From positions 1-64,000 of the forward strand of contig NZ_JMQI01000063.1 of NCBI RefSeq assembly GCF_000695625.1: DNA of 64,000 bases, read 5' to 3'. The notes beneath the pieces are model-generated. The model was given only the letters and a program-made list of their open reading frames with translations. It had not been told where the DNA came from and did no database searches. Within the stretch, counting starts at the first letter, position 1, and each line of letters begins with the position of its first letter. Both the position numbers and the translations under genes were made by a program. Source of the stretch: Amycolatopsis rifamycinica (GTDB taxonomy: Bacteria; Actinomycetota; Actinomycetes; Mycobacteriales; Pseudonocardiaceae). Below, in pieces: positions 1 through 8,412 of this stretch.

Positions 1-90
1 CTCCTCTTCGGGAGCCGCCCAGCCGGTGCCCCGGTGCCATTCCTCGACGAACCAGTCCTCGCGTCGCCAGTCGCCGTCGTGCTCCGCCAC
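1..90 (-). CDS. Hypothetical protein, N-terminal fragment cut by window edge
   Basis: Reading leftward from a GTG at 88-90, an open frame of 30 codons runs off the window. It is rich in Trp, Asp and Glu and has strong G/C at third positions. The start lies 4 nt after the stop of the upstream surface-protein gene, so the two are probably co-transcribed. No family can be named from 30 residues. Thioester-domain surface proteins of this kind are often followed by a sortase or another envelope protein, but nothing seen here proves that. Confidence 0.5.
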   Translation of the reverse strand, partial: MAEHDGDWRREDWFVEEWHRGTGWAAPEEE

Positions 91-94
91 GTCG

Positions 95-1564
95 TTACCG
101 CCGGGACGCCCGCCGCGCGGCGAGGCCGGCCAGCCCGGCCGCCAGCAGCACGAGGAGGCCGAGGCCGAGCAGGCCCGGCACGGAGTACCTCGTCTCGACG
201 ACCCCGTGCGCCCGCGCGACCGGCTGGTCACCGGCCGGGATGGCCCGCGGGACCTCGTTCGGCTTGTTCGTCACGGTCAGGGCGAGCGTCTCGCCCGGCT
301 TCACCGTGCCGCACGCCGACGGCGGGTTCTTCGGGTCGAAGGCGTTCGTGTAGCCCGGGGGCGGGCTCGCCTCGACGACGCAGATCTCCTGCGGGGCGCG
401 GAGGTTCTCGACCGTCACGCCGCCGTCCTTGCCGTCGGTGGTGACGATCACCGGCTTGCCGTCGGCCCCCAGGAGCGGCTTGCCGTCCTGCCCGAGCGCG
501 GCCGACGTCCGGTCCTTGCCGGTGATGCGCAGGACCGCGCCGCCGACGCCCTTGCCGGTGTTCGCGTCCGTCTTGGTCACCTGGACCTTGCCGGGCTTGG
601 CGACGTTGACGACGCCCTGCGCGGTCAGCTCCTTTTCGCCGCCGGTGGAGACCACGCGCTGCACCTTGGTTTCGACGGGCACGCGCACGTACGGCCGGTC
701 GGCCGGGGCGGACAGCGCCGCCACCAGCTTCGGCTGGTCCCCGGCCGGCGTCAGCTTCACCCGCACGGTGCCGTCGGCACCCGTCTTGAGCGTGACGTCC
801 TTCGCGGCGCCCTGCGGGCTCGAGTTGCCGGCGGCGGCCTTCGCGGCCTCCGCCTTGCCGTCGTCGAGGGTGGCGTCGGTCGCGGTCAGCTTCACCGGGA
901 CGTCCGCGACGCCCTTGTCCTTGGCGTTCTTCACGGTGACCGTCCACTCGGCGGCCTCGCCGGGGTGCTGGTCGCCCTTCGGCGTGGTCACCGACGCGGT
1001 CCACGGGCCGCGGTCGGTCTCGGCCTCGGTGCGCAGCCGCTCGACGGCCGCCTTGGCGTCCGCGGGCAGCAGGTCGAGGTGGTACTGCGCGTCGTAGCCG
1101 ATCTCGTCGTAGTGGAGAGCCGGGTCCAGGTCGGCCGGCGTGCGCGGGGCGGCGGTCCACGAGTGCAGCAGGTGGGCGAGCGCCGCGGCTTCGGCCGGCT
1201 TCTTCGTGTCGCCGTAGCGCAGCAGCAGGTAGGAGATGTTCGCCGCCTGATCCGCGGGCAGTTTCGTGCCCCACTTCGTGAGCAGCTCGTCGCCCGGCTT
1301 GTACGGCTCGTCGGTGTCGGGGGCCTTGAGCTGGAAGCTCACGCAGAAGACCTGCTCGCCGCCGACGACGTACGAACCGAGCCAGTTGCGGCTCGGCCGC
1401 GGGGTCATGTCCTGGCCCGGCTTGACCTCGTAGCCGATGCCTTCCTGGCTGGCGGCCGAGGCCGGCGCGGCGCCGACCGTCACCGACAGCGTGCCGAGCA
1501 GGGCCGCGGCGACGAGGCCGGTGAGCGCGCGAGCACCCGCGCGCGGGCGTGTTGACCACCCCAT
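95..1564 (-). CDS. Thioester-domain (TQXA-type) cell-surface protein
   Basis: The protein is about 489 residues and looks like an exported adhesin-type surface protein. It has a signal peptide ending near ASAASQEG. A thioester-type domain follows (residues about 40-160; YVVGGEQVFCVSF, then NISYLLLRYG), in which a Cys is expected to form a Cys-Gln internal thioester. Next come an immunoglobulin-like segment and a SpaA/Cna-B-like segment (KVQVTKTDANTGKGVGGA). A C-terminal hydrophobic helix ends in ARRASRR. No LPxTG-type motif precedes that helix, so the protein may be membrane-anchored rather than sortase-linked. The ATG at 1562-1564 is chosen because GAAGGAG lies just upstream; the longer frame to 1687 has no such site. 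Confidence 0.82.
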   Translation of the reverse strand: MGWSTRPRAGARALTGLVAAALLGTLSVTVGAAPASAASQEGIGYEVKPGQDMTPRPSRNWLGSYVVGGEQVFCVSFQLKAPDTDEPYKPGDELLTKWGTKLPADQAANISYLLLRYGDTKKPAEAAALAHLLHSWTAAPRTPADLDPALHYDEIGYDAQYHLDLLPADAKAAVERLRTEAETDRGPWTASVTTPKGDQHPGEAAEWTVTVKNAKDKGVADVPVKLTATDATLDDGKAEAAKAAAGNSSPQGAAKDVTLKTGADGTVRVKLTPAGDQPKLVAALSAPADRPYVRVPVETKVQRVVSTGGEKELTAQGVVNVAKPGKVQVTKTDANTGKGVGGAVLRITGKDRTSAALGQDGKPLLGADGKPVIVTTDGKDGGVTVENLRAPQEICVVEASPPPGYTNAFDPKNPPSACGTVKPGETLALTVTNKPNEVPRAIPAGDQPVARAHGVVETRYSVPGLLGLGLLVLLAAGLAGLAARRASRR

Positions 1565-1778
1565 GGTGTCAATGCTCCTTCGTTCGACGCGCGGCAGCGC
1601 CCGGCGTCTCTGCAGGTCACACGACTGATCAAGTCCCCGACACGCGTTCGGTGAAGAGCCGAGCACGCGAAGTGAGCGTTGCGCCAACGAGTGAAACTGT
1701 GTACCGCTCTTCGGGTGGCTGTCGCCGAACGGTCGTGACGTTCGTCGCTTACCGTGTCTTCCGAGGCAGCGGAGCCGC

Positions 1779-1806
1779 CGTCGAGTAAAGTCGTCTTTAC
1801 TCGACG
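1779..1806. promoter_or_regulatory. Perfect 12-bp inverted repeat between divergent genes
   Basis: CGTCGAGTAAAG at 1779-1790 is followed by TCGT and then its exact reverse complement at 1795-1806. It lies in the 317-nt gap between the surface-protein gene and the yccA-like gene, and no other gene is visible there. No T-run follows on either strand, so an operator or RNA hairpin is more likely than a terminator. Confidence 0.5.
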
Positions 1807-1881
1807 GGAACCCCGCGCCCGCGGCGGTCGTTGGACCCGATGCAGCGATGATCCACGAAGCAGCAGATCCAGGAGGATCAG

Positions 1882-2715
1882 GTGCGTTCCAGTAGCAACC
1901 CGGCGTTCCGCAACCTGCCCGGTGGCGGAACCCAGACTTACGGGCAGTACGGGCCCCCGGTGGGCTTCAACCAACCCCAGGGCGGCGTGCCCGGGTACGG
2001 CCCCGGCCAGGCCGCCTCCGGTGAGGGCGAGCGGCCGATGACCGTCGACGACGTCGTCGTCAAGACGGGCATGTCCCTCGGCGTCGCGCTGCTCGTCGGG
2101 GTGATCACGGCGATCTGGGGGCGGACCCAGATCGACCCGTCCGGCGGGATCTCCGGCGCGCTCCTCGGCGCGATGCTCGGCGGCCTGGTCGTCGGGCTCG
2201 TCATCTCGCTGGTGATCATCTTCCGCCAGAAGCCCAGCGGCCCGCTGACGCTGACCTACTCGGCGGCCGAAGGCCTGTTCCTCGGCGCGCTGAGTGCCCT
2301 GTTCGAAGCCTTCTTCCCGGGTATCGCGCTGCAGGCGATCATCGGCACCGCGGGTGTGTTCATCGGCATGCTGGTGGTCTACAAGACCGGCGCGGTCAAG
2401 GTCACGCCGAAGCTGACCAAGTGGATCGTCGGCGCCACCGTCGGTGTCGCGGTCCTGATGCTGTTCAACCTGATCAGCACGCTCGCCTTCGGCTTCAACC
2501 CGCTGCGCGGCGGCGGCACGATCGCTATCATCTTCAGCCTCGTCTGCATCGGCATCGCGGCCTTCAGCTTCCTGCTCGACTTCGACCAGGCGGACCGGAT
2601 GATCCGCGAGGGCATGCCGTCGAAGTGGGCCTGGTACACCGCGTTCGGCCTGATGACGACGCTGGTCTGGCTGTACCTGGAGATCCTCCGGTTGCTCTCG
2701 TACTTCCGCGAGTAA
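1882..2715 (+). CDS. Bax inhibitor-1/YccA family membrane protein
   Basis: The 277-residue protein has a polar N-terminal tail of about 55 residues rich in Gly, Pro and Gln, followed by seven hydrophobic segments, the layout of the BI-1/YccA (UPF0005) family. Members are integral membrane proteins linked to ion leak or stress tolerance; the actinobacterial role is not settled. The GTG start is set by AGGAGGA about 6 nt upstream and by the conserved beginning RSSSNPAFRNL. M. tuberculosis has a similar protein at the matching place in this gene order. Confidence 0.9.
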   Translation: MRSSSNPAFRNLPGGGTQTYGQYGPPVGFNQPQGGVPGYGPGQAASGEGERPMTVDDVVVKTGMSLGVALLVGVITAIWGRTQIDPSGGISGALLGAMLGGLVVGLVISLVIIFRQKPSGPLTLTYSAAEGLFLGALSALFEAFFPGIALQAIIGTAGVFIGMLVVYKTGAVKVTPKLTKWIVGATVGVAVLMLFNLISTLAFGFNPLRGGGTIAIIFSLVCIGIAAFSFLLDFDQADRMIREGMPSKWAWYTAFGLMTTLVWLYLEILRLLSYFRE

Positions 2716-2737
2716 CCTGCCCCACAGTTCCGCAGTG

Positions 2738-2769
2738 AAGGCGCTCCGTAACCATCGGGGCGCCTTTTC
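2738..2769 (+). terminator. Intrinsic terminator after yccA-like gene
   Basis: AAGGCG at 2738-2743 pairs with CGCCTT at 2761-2766. Short inner pairing (CCG with CGG) and a TTTTCT tail follow the stop codon by about 22 nt. Confidence 0.6.
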
Positions 2770-2869
2770 TGTGGGTAATTCGTGCATATGAGGACCCCGC
2801 TGCGGACGGCGCTCACCCTGCGTGTTTGATGTGCCGGTCGGTTCTCATTTCACATGTGTGAGGTTCACA

Positions 2870-3601
2870 GTGAGCGTTCCCCCTCCGGCCCCCGGGGGCC
2901 AGCAGCCGGTGGGTCAGCCCGATCCCTACGGACCGCCGCCCGGCGGCCAGCCGCAGCAGCCGTACGGCCAGCCCGGCCAGTTCGGCACGCCGCCGCAGGG
3001 CCAGCCCGGCCAGTACGGCCCGCCGCCCGGCCAGTTCCCGCCCGGCCAGCAGGGGTTCCCGCCCGCGCCGCCGGCTCCGCCGAAGCGCTCGAAGGCCCGC
3101 TTGATCCTGGGTGGCGTCGGCGCGCTCGTGGTGATCGCGATCGTCGTCGTGGGGATCATTTCCTTCATGAAGTCGCCCGCCACCTCGAACGCCGGTGACT
3201 GCCTCTCGATCACGGAGTTCACCCAGGGCGGCGACGACCCGGTGAAGGCCGACTGCAACGACCCGAAGGCGAACGTCAAGATCGCCAAGAAGCTGGAGAC
3301 CGCTTCCGAGGCCTGCCCCGGCGGCTCGGACGCGGGCTACGACACCTACTCGGTCACCGGCCGCAGCTCGTACAAGCTGTGCCTGATGATCAACGCGAAG
3401 CAGGGCGACTGCCTGACGAACTTCACGTCCCAGACCAAGGGCTACCTGAAGGTTCCCTGCACCGACCCGAGCAAGGACGGCGAGCTGGTCAAGGTCGTGA
3501 CCGGCCAGGCCGACAAGAGCGTCTGCGAGGGCACCGACGCCACCCGCGTCGCGGTCTACCCGGAGCCGGCGACGACGATGTGCGTCAAGACGAACGAATA
3601 G
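2870..3601 (+). CDS. LppU-like membrane-anchored extracytoplasmic protein
   Basis: The 243-residue protein begins with about 75 residues rich in Pro, Gly and Gln (repeats of GQPGQ/GQYGPPP type). A basic KRSKAR stretch and a single transmembrane helix come next (about 80-103; GGVGALVVIAIVVVGIISF). The outer domain of about 130 residues contains paired cysteines (GDCL, ADC, EAC, KLC, GDCL, VPC, SVC, TMC), which suggests disulfides. This resembles actinobacterial LppU/SCO3897-type proteins, whose function is unknown. The GTG at 2870 begins the typical SVPPPAPGG opening and is preferred over the upstream in-frame GTG at 2822. Confidence 0.7.
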   Translation: MSVPPPAPGGQQPVGQPDPYGPPPGGQPQQPYGQPGQFGTPPQGQPGQYGPPPGQFPPGQQGFPPAPPAPPKRSKARLILGGVGALVVIAIVVVGIISFMKSPATSNAGDCLSITEFTQGGDDPVKADCNDPKANVKIAKKLETASEACPGGSDAGYDTYSVTGRSSYKLCLMINAKQGDCLTNFTSQTKGYLKVPCTDPSKDGELVKVVTGQADKSVCEGTDATRVAVYPEPATTMCVKTNE

Positions 3602-3615
3602 CTCCCGGCTTGACG

Positions 3616-3649
3616 AAGGCCCCCTCGCCGCGCCGGCGAGGGGGCCTTT
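3616..3649. terminator. Strong intrinsic terminator, probably bidirectional
   Basis: AAGGCCCCCTCGCCG (3616-3630) pairs with CGGCGAGGGGGCCTT (3634-3648), and T follows. It lies between the convergent LppU-like and thiolase genes and can serve both. Confidence 0.85.
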
Positions 3650-3670
3650 CGCGTACCCAGGGTGCTCCGG

Positions 3671-4891
3671 TCAGGAAAGGCGTTCGATGATCAGCGCCAT
3701 GCCCTGGCCACCGCCGACGCACATCGTCTCGAGGCCGAACTGTTTGTCGTGGTGCTGCAGGGAGTTGATCAGCGTCGAGGTGATCCGGGCGCCCGTCATG
3801 CCGAACGGGTGGCCGACCGCGATCGCGCCGCCGTTGACGTTCAGACGGTCCAGGTCGATGCCCAGGTCGCGGTACGACGGGATGACCTGCGCCGCGAACG
3901 CCTCGTTGATCTCCACCAGGTCGATGTCGCCGATGGACAGCCCCGCGCGCGAGAGCGCCTGCTTGGACGCCTCGACCGGGCCGTAGCCCATGATCTCCGG
4001 CGAAAGGCCGGTGACGCCGGTCGACACGATCCGCGCCAGCGGCGTCAGGCCCAGCTCACGCGCCTTCGTGTCGGACATGATCACCAGCGCCGCCGCGCCG
4101 TCGTTGAGCGCGCAGCAGTTGCCCGCCGTGACGCGGCCGTCCGGGCGGAACACCGGCTTCAGGCCGGAGACGCCTTCGAGGGTGACGCCGGCGCGCGGGC
4201 CGTCGTCCTTCGAGACGACCGTGCCGTCCGGCAGCGTCACCGGGGTGATGTCCTTGGCCCAGAAGCCGTCCGCGATGGCCTTTTCGGCCAGGTTCTGCGA
4301 GCGGACGCCGAACTCGTCCATCTCCTCGCGGGTGACGCCCTTGAGCCGGGCCAGGTTCTCCGCGGTCTGGCCCATCGCGATGTAGACGTCCGGGACGTTG
4401 CCCTCGGTGCGCGGGTCGGTCCAGGTGTCGGTGCCGGACTCGGCGGTCGCCTGGGTGCGGGCCTCGGCGTCGGCGAACAGCGGGTTGTGCGTGTCGGGCC
4501 AGGAGTCGGAGCTGCCCTTCGCGAACCGCGAGACGGTCTCGACGCCGGCCGAGATGAAGACGTCGCCCTCGCCGGCCTTGATCGCGTGGAACGCCATCCG
4601 GGTGGTCTGCAGGCTGGACGAGCAGTACCGGGTGATCGTGCAGCCGGGCAGGTGGTCGTAACCCAGTTCGACGGCGACCGCGCGGCCCATGTTGAACCCG
4701 GACTCGCCGCCCGGCAGGCCGCAGCCCAGCATCAGGTCGTCGATGTCGGCGGGGTCGAGCTGCGGCACCTTGGCCAGCGCCGCCCGGACCATCTGCACGG
4801 TCAGGTCGTCGGGCCGCATGCTGACCAGCGAACCCTTGTTGGCGCGCCCGATCGGGGAGCGCGCGGTGGAGACGATGACGGCTTCAGGCAT
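3671..4891 (-). CDS. fadA3: Acetyl-CoA acyltransferase (thiolase)
   Basis: This 406-residue thiolase has the family's standard length. It cleaves 3-ketoacyl-CoA, or condenses acyl-CoAs, in fatty-acid or related beta-oxidation. The nucleophilic Cys is at about residue 90 (RYCSSSLQT), the catalytic His at about 361 (AVGHPFGMTGAR) and the second Cys at about 391 (CVGGGQG). The start MPEAVIVSTARSPIG at 4891 is typical of the family; the open frame extends 15 codons upstream without similarity. By position and sequence it matches M. tuberculosis FadA3 (Rv1074c), which also lies near cbs. The substrate cannot be told from sequence. Confidence 0.92.
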   Translation of the reverse strand: MPEAVIVSTARSPIGRANKGSLVSMRPDDLTVQMVRAALAKVPQLDPADIDDLMLGCGLPGGESGFNMGRAVAVELGYDHLPGCTITRYCSSSLQTTRMAFHAIKAGEGDVFISAGVETVSRFAKGSSDSWPDTHNPLFADAEARTQATAESGTDTWTDPRTEGNVPDVYIAMGQTAENLARLKGVTREEMDEFGVRSQNLAEKAIADGFWAKDITPVTLPDGTVVSKDDGPRAGVTLEGVSGLKPVFRPDGRVTAGNCCALNDGAAALVIMSDTKARELGLTPLARIVSTGVTGLSPEIMGYGPVEASKQALSRAGLSIGDIDLVEINEAFAAQVIPSYRDLGIDLDRLNVNGGAIAVGHPFGMTGARITSTLINSLQHHDKQFGLETMCVGGGQGMALIIERLS

Positions 4892-5080
4892 GACGGGACA
4901 CATCCTCGTATCGCGAGCTAAGCAGTTGCTCACCATACTGCCGGGCAGGGCGTCCGGGAGAAAGCCGGAGCGGCTGTGAGCTTCTCCGCCGGCGGACCAC
5001 GACGATCGTGCCCGGGGTGCCGCGTCGCCCCGGCCCGGCCGGCCTCGCGCTCGTCGACGGCACCGACGGCACCCGCTGAG

Positions 5081-5119
5081 TGGACAGCGCCATGGGGCGG
5101 CCGTTTAGGCTGGCGGTCG
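5081..5119 (+). promoter_or_regulatory. Promoter of cbs giving a leaderless mRNA
   Basis: TGGACA (5081-5086) is a -35-like element and TAGGCT (5106-5111) a -10-like element, 19 nt apart. The -10 ends 7 nt before the GTG at 5119, so transcription should begin at or next to the start codon. This argues against the in-frame GTG at 5080, which would lie upstream of the promoter. Confidence 0.6.
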
Positions 5120-6489
5120 TGGAGTACGCAGAGCACATCGCAGACCTCGTGGGCAACACCCCGCTGGTCAAGCTGAACTCGTTGACCAAGGGGCTCAAGC
5201 CGCTCGTGCTGGCCAAGGTCGAGTACCTGAACCCGGGTGGCTCGGTCAAGGACCGGATCGCGCTGCGCATGATCGAGGCCGCCGAAGCGTCCGGCGAACT
5301 GCGCCCGGGCGGCACGATCGTGGAGCCGACGTCCGGCAACACCGGCGTCGGGCTGGCCATGGTCGCCCAGCGCAAGGGCTACCAGTGCGTGTTCGTCTGC
5401 CCGGACAAGGTCAGCGAAGACAAGCGCAACGTGCTCAAGGCGTACGGCGCCCGCGTCGTGGTGTGCCCGACGGCGGTGCCGCCCGAGCACCCGGACTCCT
5501 ACTACAACGTCTCCGACCGCCTGGTCCGCGAGATCGAAGGCGCCTGGAAGCCCAACCAGTACGCCAACCCGCAGAACCCGGAAAGCCACTACCTCTCGAC
5601 CGGCCCGGAGCTGTGGAAGCAGACCGACGGGAAGATCACGCACTTCGTCGCGGGCGTGGGCACCGGCGGCACCATCTCCGGCACCGGCCGGTACCTCAAG
5701 GAGGTCAGCGACGGCGCCGTGCAGGTGATCGGCGCGGACCCGGAGGGCTCGGTCTACTCCGGCGGCAGCGGCCGCCCGTACCTGGTCGAAGGCGTCGGCG
5801 AGGACTTCTGGCCGGACACCTACGACCGGAACATCGCCGACGAGATCATCCCGGTCTCCGACGCCGACTCCTTCCAGGTCACCCGGCGCCTGGCGCTGGA
5901 GGAGGGCCTGCTGGTCGGCGGCTCCTGCGGGATGGCCGTCGCGGCCGCGCTGAAGCTCGCCGAGCGGCTCACCGAGGACGACGTCGTGGTCGTGCTGCTG
6001 CCCGACGGCGGCCGCGGCTACATGACGAAGGTCTTCAACGACACCTGGATGTCGTCCTACGGCTTCCTGCAGCCCGACTCCTCCGGCGCGACGGTCGCCG
6101 ACGTGCTGACGAAGAAGAGCGGGCACCTGCCGGCCCTGGTGCACTCGCACCCGAAGGAGACCGTCGCCGAGGCCATCGGGATCCTCTCCGAGTTCGGCGT
6201 GAGCCAGATGCCCGTGGTCAGCGCGGAGCCGCCGGTGATGGCCGCCGAGGTCGTCGGCGCCGTCAACGAGCGTGACCTGCTCGACGCGCTGTTCACCGGC
6301 AAGGCGCAGCTGGCCGACCGGCTCGAGCAGCACATGTCCCCGCCCCTGCCGACGATCGGCGGCAGCGAACAGGTGGGGGCGGCGATGACCGCGCTCGAAG
6401 GGGCGGACGGCGCGCTCGTGCTGGTCGACGGCAAGCCGGCCGGCGTCGTCACCCGCCACGACCTCCTGGGCTTCCTCGCCGGTCGGTAA
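5119..6489 (+). CDS. cbs: Cystathionine beta-synthase
   Basis: The 456-residue enzyme condenses serine (or O-acetylserine) with homocysteine to cystathionine, the first step of reverse transsulfuration; with metB at 9435 the pathway is nearly complete. The PLP lysine is K44 (GGSVKDRI), the substrate loop is SGNTG at 72-76, and the phosphate-binding loop is GTGGTISG. Residues about 335-456 form two CBS domains, as in the M. tuberculosis enzyme, where this part is regulatory. The start GTG at 5119 gives the usual EYAEHIADLVGNTPL beginning. The actinobacterial enzyme lacks the N-terminal haem domain of animals, and so does this one. Confidence 0.95.
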   Translation: MEYAEHIADLVGNTPLVKLNSLTKGLKPLVLAKVEYLNPGGSVKDRIALRMIEAAEASGELRPGGTIVEPTSGNTGVGLAMVAQRKGYQCVFVCPDKVSEDKRNVLKAYGARVVVCPTAVPPEHPDSYYNVSDRLVREIEGAWKPNQYANPQNPESHYLSTGPELWKQTDGKITHFVAGVGTGGTISGTGRYLKEVSDGAVQVIGADPEGSVYSGGSGRPYLVEGVGEDFWPDTYDRNIADEIIPVSDADSFQVTRRLALEEGLLVGGSCGMAVAAALKLAERLTEDDVVVVLLPDGGRGYMTKVFNDTWMSSYGFLQPDSSGATVADVLTKKSGHLPALVHSHPKETVAEAIGILSEFGVSQMPVVSAEPPVMAAEVVGAVNERDLLDALFTGKAQLADRLEQHMSPPLPTIGGSEQVGAAMTALEGADGALVLVDGKPAGVVTRHDLLGFLAGR

Positions 6490-6639
6490 GAGCGTTTCGG
6501 GGGGGGTCGAAGCCCCGGATGCCGGAGGCATCTCATCGGCGGACCCGGCAGGGCGTTACGAGCGCCCTGCCGGGCGATCCGATAGCGTGGGCGCGAGTAG
6601 AACACTTTCGCGTCCTCGTCAAGGGGGTTCAAGACCCAC

Positions 6640-8154
6640 ATGAGTGCACCGCAGCCACCGAACCAGCCGTGGGGTGGCGGCCAGCCACCTCAGGGCCCGC
6701 CGAGTGGCCCCCAGCCGCAGCAGGACCCGTTCGGCAGCCCGGAACCGACCCAGGTCGTCCAGCCCGCCCAGCACCAGGGCGGTTCCCCGTTCGGGGAGAC
6801 GCCGGAGCCGACCCAGGTGGTCCAGCCGGGCCGGCCGGGTGACGGCGGCGCGACCCAGGCGATGCCGCCGGTCGACGCGAACGCGACCCAGATGGTGAAC
6901 CCGGCCGGTGGCGGCGACGCCCCGGTCGCGGACTCGACGCAGCTGGTGCCCCCGGGCTCCCAGCCGCCGGCCATCCCGTACACCCCGCCGCCGAGCGCGG
7001 CCGACAACCCGGCCGCGGCCTTCGGCCAGCAGCCCGGTGGGTACGGCCAGCAGCCGGGCGGGTACGGCCAGCAGCCGGGGGGCTTCGGGCAGCAGCCGGG
7101 TGGCTTCGGTCAGCCGGGCCAGCCGCAGGGCTTCGGTGCTCCCGGGTTCGGGCAGCAGCCCGGCTTCGGTGGCCAGCCGCCGCAGCTCGGCGGGCCGTCG
7201 GCGGGCGGCAACGGCCTGTTCGGCTACATCGCCGGCGGCCTGGTCGCCCTGTTCGCGCTGATCGCGCTGATCATTTCGTTCAGCTACATGGGCGACGCGA
7301 GCGACTATTCGTCGATCTTCGACAGGGCGCCCGACCAGGCGGCCATCGAGCGCGTGCTCGACTCGGCCGGGCTCATCGGCCCGGGCCTGCTCTGGTTCTA
7401 CGTGATCATGATCCTGCTGGGCTCGCTGATCTCGCTGGCCGGCGGCGTCGGGCTGGCGCTGGTGGGCAAGCTGGGCGGGCTCCGGAAGTTCGTCCCGATC
7501 GCCATCGTCGCGGGCGGCGCGATCCTCGCGATCTTCGCTCTGCTGATCAAGATCGGGATGACGCCGAACGCCGAGACCCTCGCGCAGGCGTCCGCGTCCG
7601 CGCGGGACACCTTCGGCCTCGGGCTGCCGCCGCTGATCTTCGGCATCCTCATCCTCGTGATCGGCGTGCTCGGCCTCGTCCCGGCGACGCGGCAGTACGT
7701 CGGCCTCGGCGACGGCGGTGCCGCGCCGGGCGGGCCGCAGGGCTTCGGCGGGCCGCCGCAGGGCTTCGGCGGCCCGCAGCAGCCGGGCGGGTTCGGCCAG
7801 CCGGGTCAGCAGGGCGGGTACGGGCAGCCGGGCCAGCCCGGTGGGTACGGCCAGCCGGGTCAGCCGCCGCAGGGTTACGGCCAGCCGGGCGGCTACGGCC
7901 AGCCGGGCGGGCCCAACCCGTCCAGCGGCGGGTTCCCGCAGCCCTCGAGCGGGGGCTTCCCGCAGCCGGGGCAGCCGGGCGGGTACGGCCAGCCGGGTCA
8001 GCAGCCCGGGGGGTACGGCCAGCCTGGTCAGCCGGGCCAGCCGGGCCAGCCTGGTCAGCCGCCGCAGGGCTGGGGCCAGCCGCCAGGGCACCAGGGCCCG
8101 CCGAGCGGCGGGTTCGGCCAGCCGGGCCAGCCCCCGCAGCAGCAGCAATGGTGA
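6640..8154 (+). CDS. Pra-like proline/glycine/glutamine-rich membrane protein
   Basis: The 504-residue protein has a disordered N-terminus (1-190), four hydrophobic segments (about 195-350) and a C-terminal tail of GQPGGYGQPGQ-type repeats (about 370-504). Its place between cbs and metB matches M. tuberculosis Pra (Rv1078), a proline-rich antigen of unknown function. The N-terminal part has five Thr-Gln motifs (T37, T58, T72, T83, T100), four of which read TQxV or TQxM with a hydrophobic residue at +3. These could be kinase sites read by FHA domains. The ATG follows AAGGGGG at a rather long spacing. Apart from that leader, the 150-nt gap before it (6490-6639) holds nothing obvious. Confidence 0.8.
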   Translation: MSAPQPPNQPWGGGQPPQGPPSGPQPQQDPFGSPEPTQVVQPAQHQGGSPFGETPEPTQVVQPGRPGDGGATQAMPPVDANATQMVNPAGGGDAPVADSTQLVPPGSQPPAIPYTPPPSAADNPAAAFGQQPGGYGQQPGGYGQQPGGFGQQPGGFGQPGQPQGFGAPGFGQQPGFGGQPPQLGGPSAGGNGLFGYIAGGLVALFALIALIISFSYMGDASDYSSIFDRAPDQAAIERVLDSAGLIGPGLLWFYVIMILLGSLISLAGGVGLALVGKLGGLRKFVPIAIVAGGAILAIFALLIKIGMTPNAETLAQASASARDTFGLGLPPLIFGILILVIGVLGLVPATRQYVGLGDGGAAPGGPQGFGGPPQGFGGPQQPGGFGQPGQQGGYGQPGQPGGYGQPGQPPQGYGQPGGYGQPGGPNPSSGGFPQPSSGGFPQPGQPGGYGQPGQQPGGYGQPGQPGQPGQPGQPPQGWGQPPGHQGPPSGGFGQPGQPPQQQQW

Positions 8155-8170
8155 GCTAGCGCACCTCGTC

Positions 8171-8201
8171 GTGCCCCGGAGCCGAATCGGCTCCGGGGCA
8201 C
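8171..8201 (+). terminator. Hairpin terminator after Pra-like gene
   Basis: GTGCCCCGGAGCC with further pairing (8171-8185) is followed by its reverse complement (8187-8201), so a long, very stable hairpin forms 16 nt after the stop. No strong T-run follows. Confidence 0.7.
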
Positions 8202-8412
8202 GCTGCATTTCACGGCCTGCAATTGTCCGAATAGGACAAGAAACGGTTGGCGCGCTGCCGTCCGTGATCGCGGGACAGCATTTCTGCCACTAGCGCACAA
8301 AAATGATCTTGGGTTCCGCCGTCCGGCCGAATTCCGTTGTCATTCCGGACTGATTCCCTCGTTTCCGACTAGGGTGAGCGCCGTTGTCCCGCGTTCGGCT
8401 GATGGGGGAGTT

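Noticed and set aside
5080..5118. Upstream GTG as the cbs start
   Set aside because: It would place the start codon over the -35 element and adds 13 residues with no similarity to the family.
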